The position numbers and the translations under genes are program-made. DNA of 64,000 nt from Achromobacter sp. B7. Its GTDB lineage: Bacteria; Pseudomonadota; Gammaproteobacteria; Burkholderiales; Burkholderiaceae_B. The DNA lies in assembly GCF_003600685.1 (NCBI RefSeq), contig NZ_CP032084.1:4774001-4838000 (forward strand), in the 5' to 3' direction. The notes under the pieces are model-generated. The model had not been told where the DNA came from, ran no database searches, and was given only the letters and a program-made list of their open reading frames with translations. Below are positions 1-14,166 of the stretch, in pieces (position 1 is the first letter of the stretch; every line of letters starts with the position of its first letter).

Positions 1-2958
<2,958 letters not shown>

Positions 2959-3175
2959 TCGGAAGGCTCTTTGAAGCTGGCGCGCCTACGGGAAATATAG
3001 GGGCCAGTTGAGTGGGTTGCGAAGCAGACGATTTTAGCATCAGGGGATTTCCCTCACGCCATCGCCCTTAAGCCCGATGTAAACAAGCGTGTCGCCGGGA
3101 ATCAAAGTGGTAGGCTACGCGCTCGAATAATCCGATTGCCCGCGCCCTCGTAGCCGCCCTCTTCGCCCGAACCTC

Positions 3176-3907
3176 ATGTCCGCCCCCCGCTTCTTCTGCG
3201 ACATCGCCCTTTCCGCCGGTACCCGTATCGCCTTGCCCGACGCCCTGGCGCACCACGCGCTGCGCGTGCTGCGCTTGAAAGCGGGCGAAACCGTTGTGCT
3301 GTTCAACGGCCAGGGCGGCGAATACCCGGCCGTGCTTGAAGTGGACGGCAAGGCGGGCTACGCCACGCTGGGCGACTTCAACCCGCGCGAAGCCGAGCTT
3401 GCCGGGCGCATCACGCTTGTGCAGGGTCTGCCGTCCGGCGACAAGATGGATTGGGTGGTGGAAAAAGCGGTTGAGCTGGGCGCCGCCCGCGTCAGCCCCA
3501 TTGCCGCGCAACGCAGCGTGTTGCAGTTATCGGGCCCTCGGCTGGACAAGCGCGTGGCGCATTGGCAGCGCATTGCGCAATCGGCCGGCGAACAATGCGG
3601 CCGCAACCGCTTGATGGCGGTGGATGCGCCGCAAACGCTTGCCGATTGGCTGGCCCAGCCGGCGGACGGCCTGCGGCTGCTGTGTCACCCGGAAGCCGGC
3701 GACGATCTGGCCGGCAAGCTGCGCGCCACGCCGGGCTTGCAGGCGTTGACCTTGCTGGTCGGCCCCGAAGGCGGCTGGTCAGACAAAGAACTGGAACTGG
3801 CCCGCCAGGCCGGCGTCCAGGCGGTTCGCTTCGGCCCGCGCGTGCTGCGCACCGAAACGGCCGGGCTGGCGCTGCTGGCGGCGGTCAGCGCGTTGATGAG
3901 CTGGTAG
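3176..3907 (+). CDS. rsmE: 16S rRNA (uracil-1498-N3)-methyltransferase RsmE
   Basis: Methylates U1498 of 16S rRNA in the assembled 30S subunit using S-adenosylmethionine. It has 243 residues, the usual RsmE length. It opens MSAPRFFCDIALSAG and has an N-terminal PUA-like part with HHALRVLRLKAGE. The C-terminal SPOUT/trefoil-knot domain carries VGPEGGWSDKELE and the knot segment FGPRVLRTETAGLA, which is diagnostic. It is a single gene divergent from tkt. It converges on the barstar-like gene across a short intergenic tandem repeat. Confidence 0.95.
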   Translation: MSAPRFFCDIALSAGTRIALPDALAHHALRVLRLKAGETVVLFNGQGGEYPAVLEVDGKAGYATLGDFNPREAELAGRITLVQGLPSGDKMDWVVEKAVELGAARVSPIAAQRSVLQLSGPRLDKRVAHWQRIAQSAGEQCGRNRLMAVDAPQTLADWLAQPADGLRLLCHPEAGDDLAGKLRATPGLQALTLLVGPEGGWSDKELELARQAGVQAVRFGPRVLRTETAGLALLAAVSALMSW

Positions 3908-3918
3908 CGGAAGGATGC

Positions 3919-3998
3919 GCGGTTAATCGTCCGCGCCCGCAGAGAATCGTTTTAGGCCGCGGTTAATCGTTTTCGCCCGCGGTTAATCGTTTTCGCCA
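3919..3998. repeat. 20-bp tandem repeat, four units
   Basis: Four back-to-back units of about 20 bp starting at 3919, 3939, 3959 and 3979. The consensus is gcggttaatcgttttcgccc; the last two units are nearly identical and the first two more diverged. The array fills the gap between the converging rsmE and barstar-like genes, and the last unit supplies the stop codon and final residues (GEND) of the barstar-like protein. Confidence 0.85.
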
Positions 3999-4450
3999 TA
4001 GGGCGCTGCGGCGATGCCGGGTTCCGGGTCGGGGTGGCGGCCCGCGTGTTCGATCACAAACGCAAAGATGCGGCCGTTTTCACGTGCAAAGTCGGCAGCG
4101 TCCGAACACACGGTTTCAATTTTTGCGGCGTCTTCTTCCAGCACCGGGTCGCCGGAGTGCAGGCGGTACAGCCACAACACCACGCCCGTCTTGTGGTCCA
4201 GGACCGTGTCGCACAGGCAGTCGTACAGCGCATCCAGGTTGCCGCCGAAGTACTCGGGGAAATCCACCGCCTTGACGATGGCGCGAAGCACCGCTGAACG
4301 ACTGCGGGCGGGGTCACAGTTGGCAACGAACAAGGACAAGCCAAGCTCGTGCGAGGCGTCCACGACGGCCTTCTTGTCCAGCCCCTCATGAGGCAGCGCT
4401 CCCCCGCGCAGAAGCTGCTTCTGCAACGTAGATTGGCCATTGCGCGTCAT
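3983..4450 (-). CDS. Barstar-family protein (orphan barnase-inhibitor fold)
   Basis: 155 residues. The core matches the barstar family: VVDASHELGLSLFVANCDPARSRSAVLRAI followed about 12 residues later by FPEYFGGNLDALYDCL, the conserved helix that in barstar contacts the barnase active site. Family knowledge: barstars inhibit small guanyl-specific ribonucleases. No barnase-like gene is adjacent here, so its partner is unknown. The start overlaps the patatin gene stop by 4 bp, suggesting translational coupling. The acidic C-terminus (residues about 140-155) is poorly conserved and runs into the 20-bp repeat array. The fold call is good; any inhibitory role is inference. Confidence 0.8.
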   Translation of the reverse strand: MTRNGQSTLQKQLLRGGALPHEGLDKKAVVDASHELGLSLFVANCDPARSRSAVLRAIVKAVDFPEYFGGNLDALYDCLCDTVLDHKTGVVLWLYRLHSGDPVLEEDAAKIETVCSDAADFARENGRIFAFVIEHAGRHPDPEPGIAAAPYGEND

Positions 4451-5656
4451 GCCTGAGCCTCCTTGAAAAAGGCGATCACTTCTTCGTTACGCTGCATCGT
4501 ATCGGCATAACCCAGTTCGATCAATCGCTTGGTGTAGCTGGATTCGAATAGCAGATACGACATCAGCGCACCGCCGCCAGGACGGCCTGGGTCGGACGAT
4601 ACACCGAGTACGCGGAAAAGAGCACGGGCTTGCGCGGGCATGTCATCCAAGTGCTCAAGCGCCATCGTATCCAGCGACTGGCTGGGGGTGATGGTCAGCA
4701 CCTGGATGCGGCGCACGTTGATCTGCGCGCCCTCCGGCGTCGCGTGGTCCATCAGGTAGTTGATGCGTTCCAGGCGCTCGACGTCCACCGACAGGCCGTC
4801 CAGGAAAATGCTGGACAGCGCATGCCCGCCCACCTGGGCCAGCGACGGATAGGGCGGAGAATCTTCCCGGTTCTCGGGATGGGTGTCATCCCGAAAGCCC
4901 GTGCCGATCACCAGCACGCGATGGGCGCCCAGGTGTATGGCGGGGCTGATCGGCGCCAGTTGCCGCATGGACCCGTCGCCGCACCATTCACCCTTGCCGT
5001 GCACCGGCACCTGGCGCGCGGGAAACACGAACGGGATGGACGACGAGGCCATCAGATGGTCGATGCCGATAGGCGTGGGTATGGCCAGCCGCAAGTAGCG
5101 ATGCCAGGGTTCGATGGGCGTGTGCGCCTGGTAGAACGTGAGGTGCTCGCCGCTGGTATAGCCCGACGCCGTGATCGCCAGCGCCGACAGCGACCCGCGC
5201 TCGAGGTTGCCGCGCAGGTGGTCGAAGTTCAGCACGCGGCCCAGCAGCGCCTCCATGGGGCTGTTGTCCAGCAGTGACTGCGGCCGCTTGCGCGTCAGGC
5301 CCGAATACATCCAGCCCAGCGCCAGCAACCCCAGCCAACGCACGCCCGTGCGAATCAGGCCGGGCGCGTCGGCGCGGTAAATCATGTCGGTGTTCAGCGA
5401 CGACCACAAGCGGCGGATACGGCGCACACCCAGGTGCGGGCGATCGGCGCGGCACGCCAGCGCAGCGGCGTTGATGGCCCCCGCCGAGGTGCCGCAGATG
5501 ATGTCGAAGGGATTCTGAAAGCGCGAATGCCAGTCGGGGTCCAGCAAGTCCATGATGGCGCTTAGCACGCCCACCTGGTACGCGGCCCGCGCGCCCCCAC
5601 CCGTCAGGACCAGACCGGTCGGCGTGCGTGGGCACGCCGGACCGGCGGGACTCACT

Positions 5657-5676
<20 letters not shown>
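4447..5676 (-). CDS. Patatin-like phospholipase family protein
   Basis: 409 residues. The N-terminus has the patatin oxyanion motif GLVLTGGGARAAYQVGVL (residues about 22-39), then the nucleophile elbow GTSAGAINA. The catalytic Asp is probably in CGDGSMRQLAP, where family members usually have DGG or DGA. No signal peptide is evident, so it is likely cytosolic or peripheral. The substrate is unknown; patatins hydrolyse acyl esters of phospholipids. It overlaps the end of maeB by 20 bp and the barstar-like start by 4 bp, giving a tight three-gene minus-strand chain. The start was chosen as the first ATG; no strong ribosome site was seen within the maeB tail. Confidence 0.9.
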
Positions 5677-7945
<2,269 letters not shown>

Positions 7946-8075
7946 AGGGGCGGCTACTGGCTATAAGTGAAACAGAGGGAGGAATTCTATTCCCATGGCG
8001 CGCGCCGCGATACGTTTGCGAAAGCGCTGGTGAAAGCTCGCCCACCGGACGGGGCAGGCGCCGAAATCTTACAGT

Positions 8076-8096
8076 AACCTGAATACAATTCAGGTT
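8076..8096. promoter_or_regulatory. Perfect 9-bp inverted repeat upstream of maeB
   Basis: AACCTGAAT, a 3-bp spacer (ACA), then ATTCAGGTT. It covers the stop codon of the FAD protein and lies about 130 bp upstream of maeB. Neither strand has a T-run after it, so it does not look like a Rho-independent terminator. An operator or an mRNA 3'-end hairpin are both possible. Confidence 0.45.
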
Positions 8097-9016
8097 TCAT
8101 TGGGCAGGAATAAGGGAAATCGACCCGCGGGATCGAACAGCGTCTTGACGCGGGCGTCCAGCCGAAACGTCGCCAAGCCGGGGGTTGCCGGGGACGGCAC
8201 ATGGGCGCCCGGCTGCGGCTCGGGCTGGGGCTCGGGCTGGGGCTTGCTAGAGGGCGGCACATCAATCAGCGTGACGCTTTGCACCCAGGCCAGCGTACCG
8301 CCATGCCCCAACAGCAAATGCGCCAGGTTCACCGTGGCCGGCGCCTGCGGCTTCAGGGCGTCCAGCCGATAGCGGCCCAGCCAGTGATAGCCGTCGTTCG
8401 TTGCGAACGCATCGCCGCCCGAGGCCAGCTGGAACAGCGCGGGCACCAGGGCCTGCACGGTGGCCGATCGCAGGGGCTGCACGTCGGCCTCGCCAAACGG
8501 CCCCAAGGTTTCCTCAACGCCGTCGGCCAGCATCACGTCCACCCCGAGCACGCCCGAGGCCGCGCAGCAACCCGCGGGCCACGGCGCCGGTGCGGCCAGC
8601 CATTCGGCCAAGGTCATGGCGTCAGGAAAACCGGCGAACTGCCGCAGCCCGGCCTGGGCCAGCGCGGCCATCGGCACGCCGGGCTGCGCGCGCCAGCGGG
8701 GGGTGTCGCCGGCCAAGCGCGCCAAGCCCGCCAACCGCGACGGGTCGATACGCAAACGCGGTGCGCTGCTCGCCGCGTAAGGCCCCGTTGCGCCCTCCAG
8801 CGCCATCACGACGCGATATTCGGCGCACAGCGCGCGGGCGTGCGCCACGTCGCCGTCACGCGCGGGCGTCAGAATGGCTTGCGCGCCACCCGGGCCGTTC
8901 TCGCCCAGATCAACAACCTGGCCTTGGCAAAGCAGCTTCAGCCGCTGCATGAAAGCGGCCCATGGCGTTTGCGCGGGCCGCCTGCCAAGCAGGAAAGCGC
9001 GCCGGGATGGCTGCAT
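8090..9016 (-). CDS. GlcE-like FAD-binding protein (putative oxidase subunit)
   Basis: 308 residues from the ATG at 9016 (MQPSRRAFLLGRRPAQTPW); a longer frame would run into the divergent aminotransferase gene. The middle resembles the FAD_binding_4 fold (ILTPARDGDVAHARALCAEYRVV, then ADGVEETLGPFG), but the usual phosphate-binding signature is weak. The C-terminus RLDARVKTLFDPAGRFPLF resembles the end of glycolate oxidase subunit GlcE. No GlcD or GlcF partner is adjacent. A proline-rich stretch (PQPEPQPEPQPG) from a 12-bp DNA repeat sits before that C-terminal segment. The family is fairly likely; the substrate is unknown. RRAFLLGRR near the start is not followed by a hydrophobic core, so I do not call export. 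Confidence 0.65.
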   Translation of the reverse strand: MQPSRRAFLLGRRPAQTPWAAFMQRLKLLCQGQVVDLGENGPGGAQAILTPARDGDVAHARALCAEYRVVMALEGATGPYAASSAPRLRIDPSRLAGLARLAGDTPRWRAQPGVPMAALAQAGLRQFAGFPDAMTLAEWLAAPAPWPAGCCAASGVLGVDVMLADGVEETLGPFGEADVQPLRSATVQALVPALFQLASGGDAFATNDGYHWLGRYRLDALKPQAPATVNLAHLLLGHGGTLAWVQSVTLIDVPPSSKPQPEPQPEPQPGAHVPSPATPGLATFRLDARVKTLFDPAGRFPLFLPNET

Positions 9017-9060
9017 GACTACAATTCCTTTTTGCTTCAAAGACGCTTTTCGAGAATCCA

Positions 9061-10221
9061 ATGCCCCGCCTTGCCGCTCGCACTCAAGACTTTCTGACAT
9101 TCCAGGTAGTGGAACTATTCAAGCAGGCGCAGGCGCTACAGGCGGCGGGCCACGACATTATCAGCCTGGGCATCGGCGAACCGGACTTTACCGCGCCGCC
9201 CCAGGTGGTGGAAGCGCTGGAACGCGCCGCCCGCGCCGGGCTTAGCGGCTACGGCCCGCCCGCCGGGCTGATGCCGCTACGCGAGGCCATTGCGCAGTTC
9301 TACCACGACAAGTTCGGCGCCAAGATCAATCCGGCGCGCGTTATTGTCACGGCCGGCGCATCCGGTGCACTGACGCTGGCGTGCGCGGCGCTGGTCAACC
9401 ACGGTGGCGAAGTCCTGATGCCTGACCCGTCCTACCCGGCCAACAGCAACTTCGTGCTGGCGGCGGGCGGCGTGCCGCGCTTGATTCCCAGTTCCGCCGC
9501 CAAACGCTTCCAGCTGTCGGCCGACGACGTGGCCCGGCATTGGACGCCTGCGACGCAGGGCGTGCTGGTGGCGTCACCCAGCAACCCCACCGGCACATCC
9601 ATCGCACACGTAGAACTGGCGCAACTGCTGGCGCAGGTTCGTGCGCGCGACGGCTTTGCCATCGTCGATGAAATCTACCTGGGATTGTCGTATGAAAACG
9701 CGCCGCGATCCGCGCTGACGCTGGACGATGACATCATCGTCATCAACAGTTTCTCGAAATTCTTTCACATGACCGGCTGGCGCCTGGGCTGGATGATCGT
9801 GCCGGAAGACATGGTGGCGCCCGTGGAAAAAATCGCCGCCAGCCTGGCGATCTGCGCGCCCACGCTGGCCCAGCACGCCGCGCTGGCATGCTTTACCGAA
9901 CAGGCGATGAAAACCTTCGAGCACCGGCGTGAAGCGTTCAAGCAGCGGCGCGACTACCTGTTGCCCGAATTCGAACGCCTGGGCATCCACGTACCCGTCA
10001 AGCCAGACGGCGCGTTCTATATCTATGCCGACATCAGCAACCTGGGCATGGACAGCGCCACGTTTTCGCAGCAGCTGCTGCTGCAAGCCGGCGTGGCTGC
10101 CGTGCCGGGACTGGATTTCGGGCCGGCCCACGGCAAGCACACCATGCGCTTTTCCTACGCGACGGGGCTGGACCGCCTGGAGGAAGCCGTGGCCCGCATC
10201 GGCAAGCTGCTGCAACGCTGA
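9061..10221 (+). CDS. Pyridoxal-phosphate-dependent aminotransferase, class I/II
   Basis: 386 residues. Fold type I aminotransferase landmarks in order: ISLGIGEPDFTAP, LSGYGPPAGLMPLREAIA, VTAGASGALTLA, SPSNPTGTS, IVDEIYLGLSY, SFSKFFHMTGWRLGW (Lys of SFSK forms the PLP Schiff base), and a late Arg in MRFSYATG that binds the substrate carboxylate. It resembles the aspartate/alanine-type AT-I group, but substrate specificity cannot be read from the sequence. It is divergent from the GlcE-like gene with only 44 bp between starts, and ends before a bidirectional terminator. Confidence 0.92.
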   Translation: MPRLAARTQDFLTFQVVELFKQAQALQAAGHDIISLGIGEPDFTAPPQVVEALERAARAGLSGYGPPAGLMPLREAIAQFYHDKFGAKINPARVIVTAGASGALTLACAALVNHGGEVLMPDPSYPANSNFVLAAGGVPRLIPSSAAKRFQLSADDVARHWTPATQGVLVASPSNPTGTSIAHVELAQLLAQVRARDGFAIVDEIYLGLSYENAPRSALTLDDDIIVINSFSKFFHMTGWRLGWMIVPEDMVAPVEKIAASLAICAPTLAQHAALACFTEQAMKTFEHRREAFKQRRDYLLPEFERLGIHVPVKPDGAFYIYADISNLGMDSATFSQQLLLQAGVAAVPGLDFGPAHGKHTMRFSYATGLDRLEEAVARIGKLLQR

Positions 10222-10270
10222 TCCGCCATTTGCCGGCGCTTCCGGCGGTCGTTGCGATACCGTCCCAATG

Positions 10271-10302
10271 AAAAAGCGCGCTCGGTAAAGAGCGCGCTTT
10301 TT
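10271..10302. terminator. Bidirectional Rho-independent terminator
   Basis: AAAAAGCGCGCTC, a 6-nt loop, then GAGCGCGCTTTTT: a GC-rich stem with A-run before and T-run after. It sits between the converging aminotransferase and lytic transglycosylase genes and can serve both. Confidence 0.88.
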
Positions 10303-10346
10303 CGTCTGGCCGGCCGGGCGGTATCGCGCAGACAGGGTGTCCGGTA

Positions 10347-11165
10347 TCAGTCCCGCGCCAGGGCAATGCCCGATGCCAGGGCCAGGCGCCGGCGTTCCGC
10401 CTGGACCTTGGCGCCGTAGCCGTTGTCGTCCGGCCCCGTGGAACCCACGTAGCAGGCCAGCCCGGCGTCGACCGAACCGCGCCGGTTGATACAGTCGCGC
10501 AGAATCGTCGCCCCGACGCCGATGTTGGCGGCTGGGTCCAGGGCGGTCTTGCCCACGGCGTCGAATTTGTCCTGGTGCACGCTGGTCATCACCTGCATCA
10601 GGCCTTGCGCGCCCACATGGCTTTCGGCCAGCGGGTTATAGCGCGACTCGATGGCGATGACCGCCAGCACCAGCAAGGGGTCCAGCTGCTTTTCGCGGCT
10701 GACCTTGTAGACGGTGTTCAACAGCGGGCCGGTAGCGTCATACGCCACCTTGTATTTGCGCGAGATATAGTTGCGCAACGCTTCTGCCTGCGGGCCGGTC
10801 GCCGACAAGGCGGGCTTCTTGGGCACCGGCGGCGCGACGCGCGCCGGCCCCAGCATGCCGGTGGCATTGCTGGCAGGAGCGGTTGGTACGGCCATGGCAA
10901 TTGCCGACGCCGTGTCGGAACCCAGTTCGGAGCCGGTGTCGGGTTCGACGCCGGTTTGCATGGATGAAGGCGCTAGGGCGGTCAACAAGGCTTTGTGCAC
11001 TTGCAATGCCTGGTCGCGCAAACCTGGCAGGGCAAATCCCATGCTTACCGTCACAATCACTGCAATGCCCAGATAGACTGAGCAAATACGCAAGGACTCG
11101 GCAAGATATTCGTGCACTCCTTGGGCCATATTCCTGAACAGGCTGGCCACTGACGCATCGGGCAT
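10347..11165 (-). CDS. Membrane-anchored lytic transglycosylase (SLT family)
   Basis: 272 residues from the ATG at 11165, chosen because AGGAGG lies just upstream. One membrane segment (residues about 29-48, VYLGIAVIVTVSMGFALPG) is followed by a Ser/Ala/Pro-rich linker, then a transglycosylase SLT domain from about residue 128. The catalytic Glu is probably E173 in AIESRYNPLAESHVGAQGLMQVM, a signature of the Slt70-like family that cleaves peptidoglycan glycan strands to 1,6-anhydro products. C-terminal motif: NIGVGATILRDCINRRG. It likely acts in the periplasm while tethered to the inner membrane. Divergent from ubiD. Confidence 0.9.
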   Translation of the reverse strand: MPDASVASLFRNMAQGVHEYLAESLRICSVYLGIAVIVTVSMGFALPGLRDQALQVHKALLTALAPSSMQTGVEPDTGSELGSDTASAIAMAVPTAPASNATGMLGPARVAPPVPKKPALSATGPQAEALRNYISRKYKVAYDATGPLLNTVYKVSREKQLDPLLVLAVIAIESRYNPLAESHVGAQGLMQVMTSVHQDKFDAVGKTALDPAANIGVGATILRDCINRRGSVDAGLACYVGSTGPDDNGYGAKVQAERRRLALASGIALARD

Positions 11166-11248
11166 GAAAACCTCCTGCGTGGAAAAAGAGGGAGTCAATG
11201 TTAACCTCTCTTTCGACCTCAAATGTAACCAAATCGCTGGGATCTGTA

Positions 11249-12793
11249 GTGAAATACCGCGACCTTAGAGACTTCCTCGCCCAACTTGAACGCATGGGCG
11301 ACCTCAAACGCATTGCCGCGCCGGTGTCCACCCGGCTGGAAATGACCGAGATTTCCGACCGCGTGCTGCGCGCCGAAGGCCCGGCCCTGCTGTTTGAAAA
11401 AGCGCTGCACGACGGCCAACCGGCGCAGATGCCGGTGCTGACCAATCTGTTCGGCACGCCGTCCCGGGTGGCGCGCGGCATGGGCGCCGACAACGTCAGC
11501 GCACTGCGCGATATCGGCGAACTGCTGGCGTCGCTGCGCGAGCCCGAAGCCCCCAAGGGCCTGCGCGATGCGCTGGCCAAGGTGTCGATGCTGAAAGCGG
11601 CGTTGTGGGACATGAGCCCGAAAAACGTCAAGAGCCCGGCCTGCCAGGAAATTGTCTGGGAAGGCAAGGATGTGGACCTGAACCGCTTGCCGATCCAGAC
11701 CTGCTGGCCCGGCGATGTGGCGCCGCTTCTGACCTGGGGCCTGGTGATCACGCGCGGCCCGAACGCCAAGCGGCAGAACCTGGGCATCTATCGCCAGCAG
11801 CTGCTGGGCCCGAACAAGCTCATCATGCGCTGGCTGTCGCATCGCGGCGGCGCGCTGGATTTCCGCGATCACGCGCTGGCCAACCCTGGCACGCCGTTCC
11901 CCATCGCCGTCGCACTGGGCGCCGACCCGGCCACCACGCTGGGCGCGGTCACCCCGGTGCCCGACAGCCTGTCCGAATACCAATTTGCCGGCCTGCTGCG
12001 CGGTTCGCGCACCGAAGTTGCCCAGGCGCTGGGCAGCAACCTGTCGGTACCGGCGTGGGCCGAGATCGTGCTCGAAGGCCATCTGCTGCCCTCTTCCGAC
12101 CCGCGCGCCGTCAAGCCCGTGGTGCCGGACGGCGTCAACCCGCCGCCCAACAGCGACTACGAGATGGCGCTGGAAGGGCCGTACGGCGACCACACCGGTT
12201 ACTACAACGAGCAGGACTGGTTTCCGGTGTTCACCGTCGAACGCATCACGATGCGACGCAACCCCATTTACCATTCCACCTACACCGGCAAGCCGCCCGA
12301 CGAGCCCGCCGTGCTGGGCGTGGCGCTTAACGAAGTGTTCGTGCCGCTGCTGCGCCGCCAGTTGCCGGAAATCGTCGACTTCTATCTTCCGCCGGAAGGG
12401 TGCAGCTATCGGCTGGCGGTGGTGTCGATCCGCAAGCAATACGCGGGGCACGCCAAGCGCGTCATGTTCGGGCTGTGGAGCATTCTGCGCCAGTTCATGT
12501 ATACCAAGTTCATCGTGGTGGTGGACGAAGACATCAACCCGCGCGACTGGAAGGAAGTGGTCTGGGCGATGACGACGCGCATGGACCCCGTGCGCGATAC
12601 GCTGCTGGTCGAAAACACCCCCATCGACTATCTGGACTTCGCCTCGCCGGTCTCGGGGCTGGGCGGCAAGATGGGCTTGGACGCCACCAACAAATGGCCC
12701 GGCGAAACCCAACGCGAATGGGGCACGCCCATCACGATGGATGCCGACGTCAAGAAGCGTGTGGACGATATCTGGAGTCAGCTGGGCCTGTAG
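11249..12793 (+). CDS. ubiD: 4-hydroxy-3-polyprenylbenzoate decarboxylase UbiD
   Basis: Decarboxylates the polyprenylated hydroxybenzoate intermediate of ubiquinone biosynthesis using prenylated FMN made by UbiX (not in this window). I start it at the GTG at 11249, which gives the standard N-terminus (M)[21 protein letters not shown]. An upstream ATG at 11198 would add 17 unconserved residues overlapping the neighbour's promoter area. It has 514 residues against 497 in E. coli. Typical segments: [52 protein letters not shown], and [13 protein letters not shown]. The gene stands alone and ends at a strong terminator. Confidence 0.95.
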   Translation: MKYRDLRDFLAQLERMGDLKRIAAPVSTRLEMTEISDRVLRAEGPALLFEKALHDGQPAQMPVLTNLFGTPSRVARGMGADNVSALRDIGELLASLREPEAPKGLRDALAKVSMLKAALWDMSPKNVKSPACQEIVWEGKDVDLNRLPIQTCWPGDVAPLLTWGLVITRGPNAKRQNLGIYRQQLLGPNKLIMRWLSHRGGALDFRDHALANPGTPFPIAVALGADPATTLGAVTPVPDSLSEYQFAGLLRGSRTEVAQALGSNLSVPAWAEIVLEGHLLPSSDPRAVKPVVPDGVNPPPNSDYEMALEGPYGDHTGYYNEQDWFPVFTVERITMRRNPIYHSTYTGKPPDEPAVLGVALNEVFVPLLRRQLPEIVDFYLPPEGCSYRLAVVSIRKQYAGHAKRVMFGLWSILRQFMYTKFIVVVDEDINPRDWKEVVWAMTTRMDPVRDTLLVENTPIDYLDFASPVSGLGGKMGLDATNKWPGETQREWGTPITMDADVKKRVDDIWSQLGL

Positions 12794-12845
12794 TTGTGGC
12801 TGTGGCGTGCAGCCCGTGGCCGCACGGTCAGGCTTTGGTCCTGAC

Positions 12846-12887
12846 CAAAAAAAAACCCCGCAATGCAGAGGCATCGCGGGGTTTTTT
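12846..12887. terminator. Bidirectional Rho-independent terminator
   Basis: AAAACCCCGC arm and GCGGGGTTTT arm, extended by short inner pairing, flanked by an A-run on the left and T-run on the right. It lies between the converging ubiD and yqjK-like genes. Confidence 0.88.
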
Positions 12888-12930
12888 GTGGCGCTTTTTT
12901 ATGGCGCAAGCCGCAGCAAGGTTGAACGCG

Positions 12931-13281
12931 TTATTCGTCGTCCTGGCGCGAGCTTTGCCACATCTTGAACAGCTGCCAGCCGACCAATGCGCCGCCCGCG
13001 ATCTTGAGCAGCTTGAAGCGCTTGCCGCCGCGCATCAGCAAGGTCGACACGGACGAGGTGACGACCGGATAACGACGCGCCAGCGTGATGGCCTGCAAGG
13101 CCCAGCGCGACGCCCCGCCCGCAGCCAGCCGGGGTAGAAGTCCCCGGATGATCGCGGCGGGTTCCAGCCGATGGCCGGTCGTCACGATGTCATGCACCAG
13201 CGATTCGCGTTCGATGGCGGCGCGGGCGCGCAGCAATTCGATGCGCACGGCGCGGTCCACGGTGGGAGACCTTTTCGACAT
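12931..13281 (-). CDS. YqjK-like hypothetical protein
   Basis: 116 residues with many Arg in the first half. A moderately hydrophobic stretch near the C-terminus (LKIAGGALVGWQLFKMW, residues about 91-107) could be a membrane anchor. It is the third gene of a minus-strand trio behind a YqjD/ElaB-type and a YqjE-type gene, the same arrangement as enterobacterial yqjD-yqjE-yqjK, and the identification rests mainly on that context. Function unknown. It follows the YqjE-like gene with a 3-bp gap. Confidence 0.75.
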   Translation of the reverse strand: MSKRSPTVDRAVRIELLRARAAIERESLVHDIVTTGHRLEPAAIIRGLLPRLAAGGASRWALQAITLARRYPVVTSSVSTLLMRGGKRFKLLKIAGGALVGWQLFKMWQSSRQDDE

Positions 13282-13284
13282 GGT

Positions 13285-13698
13285 TCAGTCCTCCTCGCGT
13301 CGGCGCGCCGGGGGCTCGTCGTCTTGCGCGTCGCGGACCCGTTCAAGCAGTTCCGCGTCGCGGCTGAGCTCGTCAAGGGTGGCCGCAAAGGGCACCGCGC
13401 CATAGACCAGGCCATGGCGCACGACCAGCAACAACGCAATGCCCACAATGCCGTAGAACGCCGCCAGCAGGCCCAAGGCCATGTAGCGGTCTTCGGTGGG
13501 CCAGAACAACACCGCCACCGTTACCGTGAACACCAGCACCGCAAGCGTCAAAAAGAGCAACGCCGCGAAGGCCATGCCCAGCAGCTTGAGCAGGCGCGCC
13601 TTTTCGTCGGCGGCTTCCAGCGCAAGCAGCTCCAGGCGGGTGCGCAACAGCCCGACCAGGCTGGACGCGACGCCGAAAACAGATTTTCGTAGACCCAT
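13285..13698 (-). CDS. YqjE-like phage-holin-family membrane protein
   Basis: 137 residues. Two hydrophobic helices around residues 38-62 and 72-98 (LLGMAFAALLFLTLAVLVF and LGLLAAFYGIVGIALLLVV) follow a basic/amphipathic N-terminus (SLVGLLRTRLELLALEAADEK), and the tail is acidic and charged. This is the layout of the YqjE / putative holin superfamily III proteins. 'Holin' is a fold-family label only; there are no phage genes nearby. It probably works with the YqjD-like partner in the envelope. Confidence 0.82.
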   Translation of the reverse strand: MGLRKSVFGVASSLVGLLRTRLELLALEAADEKARLLKLLGMAFAALLFLTLAVLVFTVTVAVLFWPTEDRYMALGLLAAFYGIVGIALLLVVRHGLVYGAVPFAATLDELSRDAELLERVRDAQDDEPPARRREED

Positions 13699-13764
13699 GT
13701 TGTCAGGAACGGCGGGCGGGCAGCGCCGGCATGCCGACGTTGCCCGCCCGATCGTTCAAACCAA

Positions 13765-14082
13765 TCAGCGGCGGCTGATCAGCAAGCCGAGCAGCAGGCC
13801 GGTCACGCCTGCGATGCCGATGGCTTGCCAGGGGTTGTCATGCACGTAGTCGTCGGTGGCGCGAGCGGCTTTGCGGCCACGTTCGAGCACGGCGTCTTGC
13901 GCTTCATAAAGGGCTTCGCGGGTGCGCTTGAGCGAGGTCATGGCGCGGTCGCGCAATTCGTTGGCCTTTTCGCCCGTGGTGCCGGCCGCTTCGCGCAGCA
14001 GGTTTTCGGCGTCATTCAGGCTGGTCTTGACACTGTCGATCAGTTTTTCTTTTGCGACTTCTTCGGATTTTCTCGTGGCCAT
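13765..14082 (-). CDS. ElaB/YqjD/DUF883-type membrane-anchored protein
   Basis: 105 residues. A long charged, probably helical N-terminal part (TSLNDAENLLREAAGTTGEKANELRDRAM) precedes DYVHDNPWQAIGIAGVTGLLLGLLISRR, a C-terminal tail-anchor with the typical NPW motif and terminal Arg pair. E. coli YqjD and ElaB of this family are inner-membrane proteins that bind ribosomes in stationary phase. It is the first gene of the trio, with AGGAGC upstream of the ATG. The family call is firm; the ribosome role here is by homology. Confidence 0.9.
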   Translation of the reverse strand: MATRKSEEVAKEKLIDSVKTSLNDAENLLREAAGTTGEKANELRDRAMTSLKRTREALYEAQDAVLERGRKAARATDDYVHDNPWQAIGIAGVTGLLLGLLISRR

Positions 14083-14166
14083 TTTTTTGAGCTCCTGTTG
14101 TGTGTCTATGACAAAAATATAATACCAGCCGCCCTGCCCGCAGCAAGACGTGCTTGATACCGTGTG

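Noticed and set aside
13285..13698. Prophage remnant suggested by the holin-family protein
   Set aside because: The yqjD-yqjE-yqjK-type context is chromosomal; there are no other phage genes or attachment sites.
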